Shown here one piece after another: positions 19,406 through 20,571 of a DNA stretch of 20,571 bases (positions are counted from its first letter, which is position 1; each line of letters starts with the position of its first letter). The notes under the pieces were generated by a model. That model made no database searches. It worked only from the letters and a program-made list of their open reading frames with translations, and had not been told where the DNA came from. Location: positions 1-20,571 of the forward strand of contig DHFN01000121.1 of the NCBI GenBank assembly GCA_002402275.1. The letters run 5' to 3'. The position numbers and the translations under genes were made by a program. This DNA is from Anaerolineales bacterium UBA4823 (GTDB lineage: Bacteria > Chloroflexota > Anaerolineae > Anaerolineales > UBA4823).

Positions 19406-20571
19406 ATGAAGCGCATCTCAATCAAACGACTCATTCTTTGGCTTGGCGGGGGATTGCTCAGCGCGGCAGTGATTTCAGTTGCCCTGGCAGCCTGCTCCAA
19501 TCGCAGCTTGAATTTGACCGACTGGTCGAATTACTTTGGTGCAACCCTTCTGGCTGGGGTGTTTCTCTGGCTAGGCTGGCGCATGATCCACAAGGAAACC
19601 GCGCCTGCCTGGCTTGCCCAGCTTACCCTGGGTGCTTTTTTTCTGCGGCTTGCCCTCGGCGCGGTCTGGTTTGCTGTTCTACCAACAGCCGGTTATGGGA
19701 CAATGGCGGAACGAAATGGCTATATCTTTGCCGATGCCTATAACCGCGACCGCACCGCCTGGCGGGTCGGCAGTTCTTCCCTGCCCCTCACGAATTTGTT
19801 GACAGTACGTTCCTATCGTAAAGTAGACCAATATGGCGGACTGCTCTTCCTCTCCAGTGCTTATTATCGCATCTTTGATGGAGCCAGCCATCATCCATTA
19901 TTGATGATTGTCCTGACAGCCTCTATCTCTGCCCTGGCGGTGATTTTTACCTGGGCGTTCACCAAACGTGCTTTTGGAATCAATGCGGCAAAGATCGCCG
20001 CCTGGGGGATGGCGTTGTATCCTGAAGCGGTTCTCCTGGGCAGCTCCCAAATGCGGGAAGCCTTCTTGATCCCGTTAATTTGTCTCTCGTTTTATGGTTT
20101 GATACGATTGTTGAATGAGCATAGCTGGCAAAGCGCACTGATTTCATTGGCTGCATTAATCCTCACCTGGCCCTTCTCACCTCCTGCGAGTGGTCTATTA
20201 CTAGCTTCCCTGGTTGTGGTTGGATTATTTGGCGGAGACCAGACTCTATTTCGTAAAAAGCAATTATGGATTGCAGTTGCTGCCACCGCGGTCTTAGTCT
20301 TAGCCGGAGTTTGGGTTGCCTGGCAGGGATATGCACCTCAAAGCAAACGGAATGTGTTCAGTGTGGCAGCTTGGTGGTTTAAAATTTCAGCCGGAATGCA
20401 AGCCCGCACGAGCATTTTAGATTCGGGCTGGATGCAAAGTATCCTGGAATCTCTCCCTGCCTGGCTGCATTTTCCGTTCCTGACCCTCTATGGGGTTCTC
20501 CGCCCCTTATTACCAGCTGCCCTTGTGGATATCTCCGGGACTGCATTTTGGCAGACCATTGCCATCTGGCG
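19406..20571 (+). CDS. Polytopic membrane protein, possible GT-C/GT39-like glycosyltransferase (3' partial)
   Basis: The frame from ATG 19406 is open to the window end with 388 residues visible and no stop. It starts MKRISIKRLILWLGGGLLSAAVISVALAACSNRS. The AAC resembles a lipobox, but the many later membrane helices make a lipoprotein unlikely. Hydrophobic segments fall near 10-29, 43-58, 72-90, 165-185, 195-210, 222-235, 245-275 and 290-308. After the third segment an extracytoplasmic loop carries FADAYNRDRTAW. An acidic first loop of this kind is found in GT-C enzymes of the PMT/ArnT type and in related unassigned glycan proteins. QMREAFLIPL follows later. The identity is uncertain: it could be a dolichyl- or polyprenyl-phosphate-sugar transferase, an oligosaccharide polymerase, or an unknown membrane protein. 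Its position beside a glycan operon favours glycan assembly. Confidence 0.6.
   Translation, partial: MKRISIKRLILWLGGGLLSAAVISVALAACSNRSLNLTDWSNYFGATLLAGVFLWLGWRMIHKETAPAWLAQLTLGAFFLRLALGAVWFAVLPTAGYGTMAERNGYIFADAYNRDRTAWRVGSSSLPLTNLLTVRSYRKVDQYGGLLFLSSAYYRIFDGASHHPLLMIVLTASISALAVIFTWAFTKRAFGINAAKIAAWGMALYPEAVLLGSSQMREAFLIPLICLSFYGLIRLLNEHSWQSALISLAALILTWPFSPPASGLLLASLVVVGLFGGDQTLFRKKQLWIAVAATAVLVLAGVWVAWQGYAPQSKRNVFSVAAWWFKISAGMQARTSILDSGWMQSILESLPAWLHFPFLTLYGVLRPLLPAALVDISGTAFWQTIAIW

Noticed and set aside
19438..19743. 101-codon + strand frame at the right end
   Set aside because: It is a frame-shifted overlap of the membrane-protein gene starting at 19406. The latter continues to the window end and has a coherent membrane-protein pattern and a promoter.
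1..20571. A previously undescribed defence or mobile system
   Set aside because: No nuclease-effector cassette, toxin-antitoxin pair, integrase, transposase or reverse transcriptase was found. Almost all genes belong to known housekeeping, glycan or secreted-protein families.

Overview
The window looks like chromosomal DNA of a member of the Chloroflexota, most likely an Anaerolineae-type organism. This is inferred from the mix of families, from a secreted beta-helix protein ending in LYLPLLLKNP (a tail I associate with secreted proteins of this phylum), and from a TQGYWKTH surface protein. No rRNA, tRNA, CRISPR array, phage gene or transposase is visible. The taxonomic call is moderate and not proven by a marker gene.

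Left part (1-6675). After the 3' end of an unknown gene on the + strand, seven housekeeping genes lie on the minus strand. In transcription order they are: a putative lipoprotein, an MtaB-type tRNA methylthiotransferase, YqeY, a PgpH-type 7TM-HD phosphodiesterase, YbeY, a DgkA-type lipid kinase and an endonuclease-IV-like TIM-barrel protein. The last four are tightly packed (ATGA and TAATG junctions, short gaps).

Divergent intergenic region (6676-6963). It separates the minus-strand block from the + strand tsaE operon. It holds a 12-bp-stem palindrome, a degenerate direct copy of it 153 bp away, and a 13-bp inverted repeat nested between them. Predicted promoters lie at both edges.

Middle (6964-9323). 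tsaE-tsaB-rimI-udg form a compact operon: t6A tRNA modification, a GNAT acetyltransferase, and a type-4 uracil-DNA glycosylase with a TTG start and a QLSLF tail. t6A made with TsaE/TsaB is the substrate of MtaB across the divergent promoter.

Right part (9331-15576). A sugar-nucleotide and glycan assembly operon: nucleotide-sugar dehydrogenase, NDP-sugar 4-epimerase, flippase and two GT4 glycosyltransferases. The junctions are TAATG and ATGA overlaps or gaps of at most 15 bp. The second glycosyltransferase carries a ~93-codon in-frame insert built of GC-rich palindromic repeats.

Far right (15577-20571). A 380-bp leader full of small hairpins precedes a secreted protein with two related beta-rich modules and a TQGYWKTH C-terminus, then a secreted parallel beta-helix protein. 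Last comes the 5' part of a polytopic membrane protein, possibly a GT-C-type glycosyltransferase, cut by the window edge.

No clearly new multi-gene system is visible. The most unusual signals are the palindromic repeat insert inside a glycosyltransferase, a recurring arrangement of -10 boxes 6-11 nt before start codons without Shine-Dalgarno sites (suggesting leaderless transcripts), and the repeat-bearing divergent promoter region between the two tRNA-modification operons.
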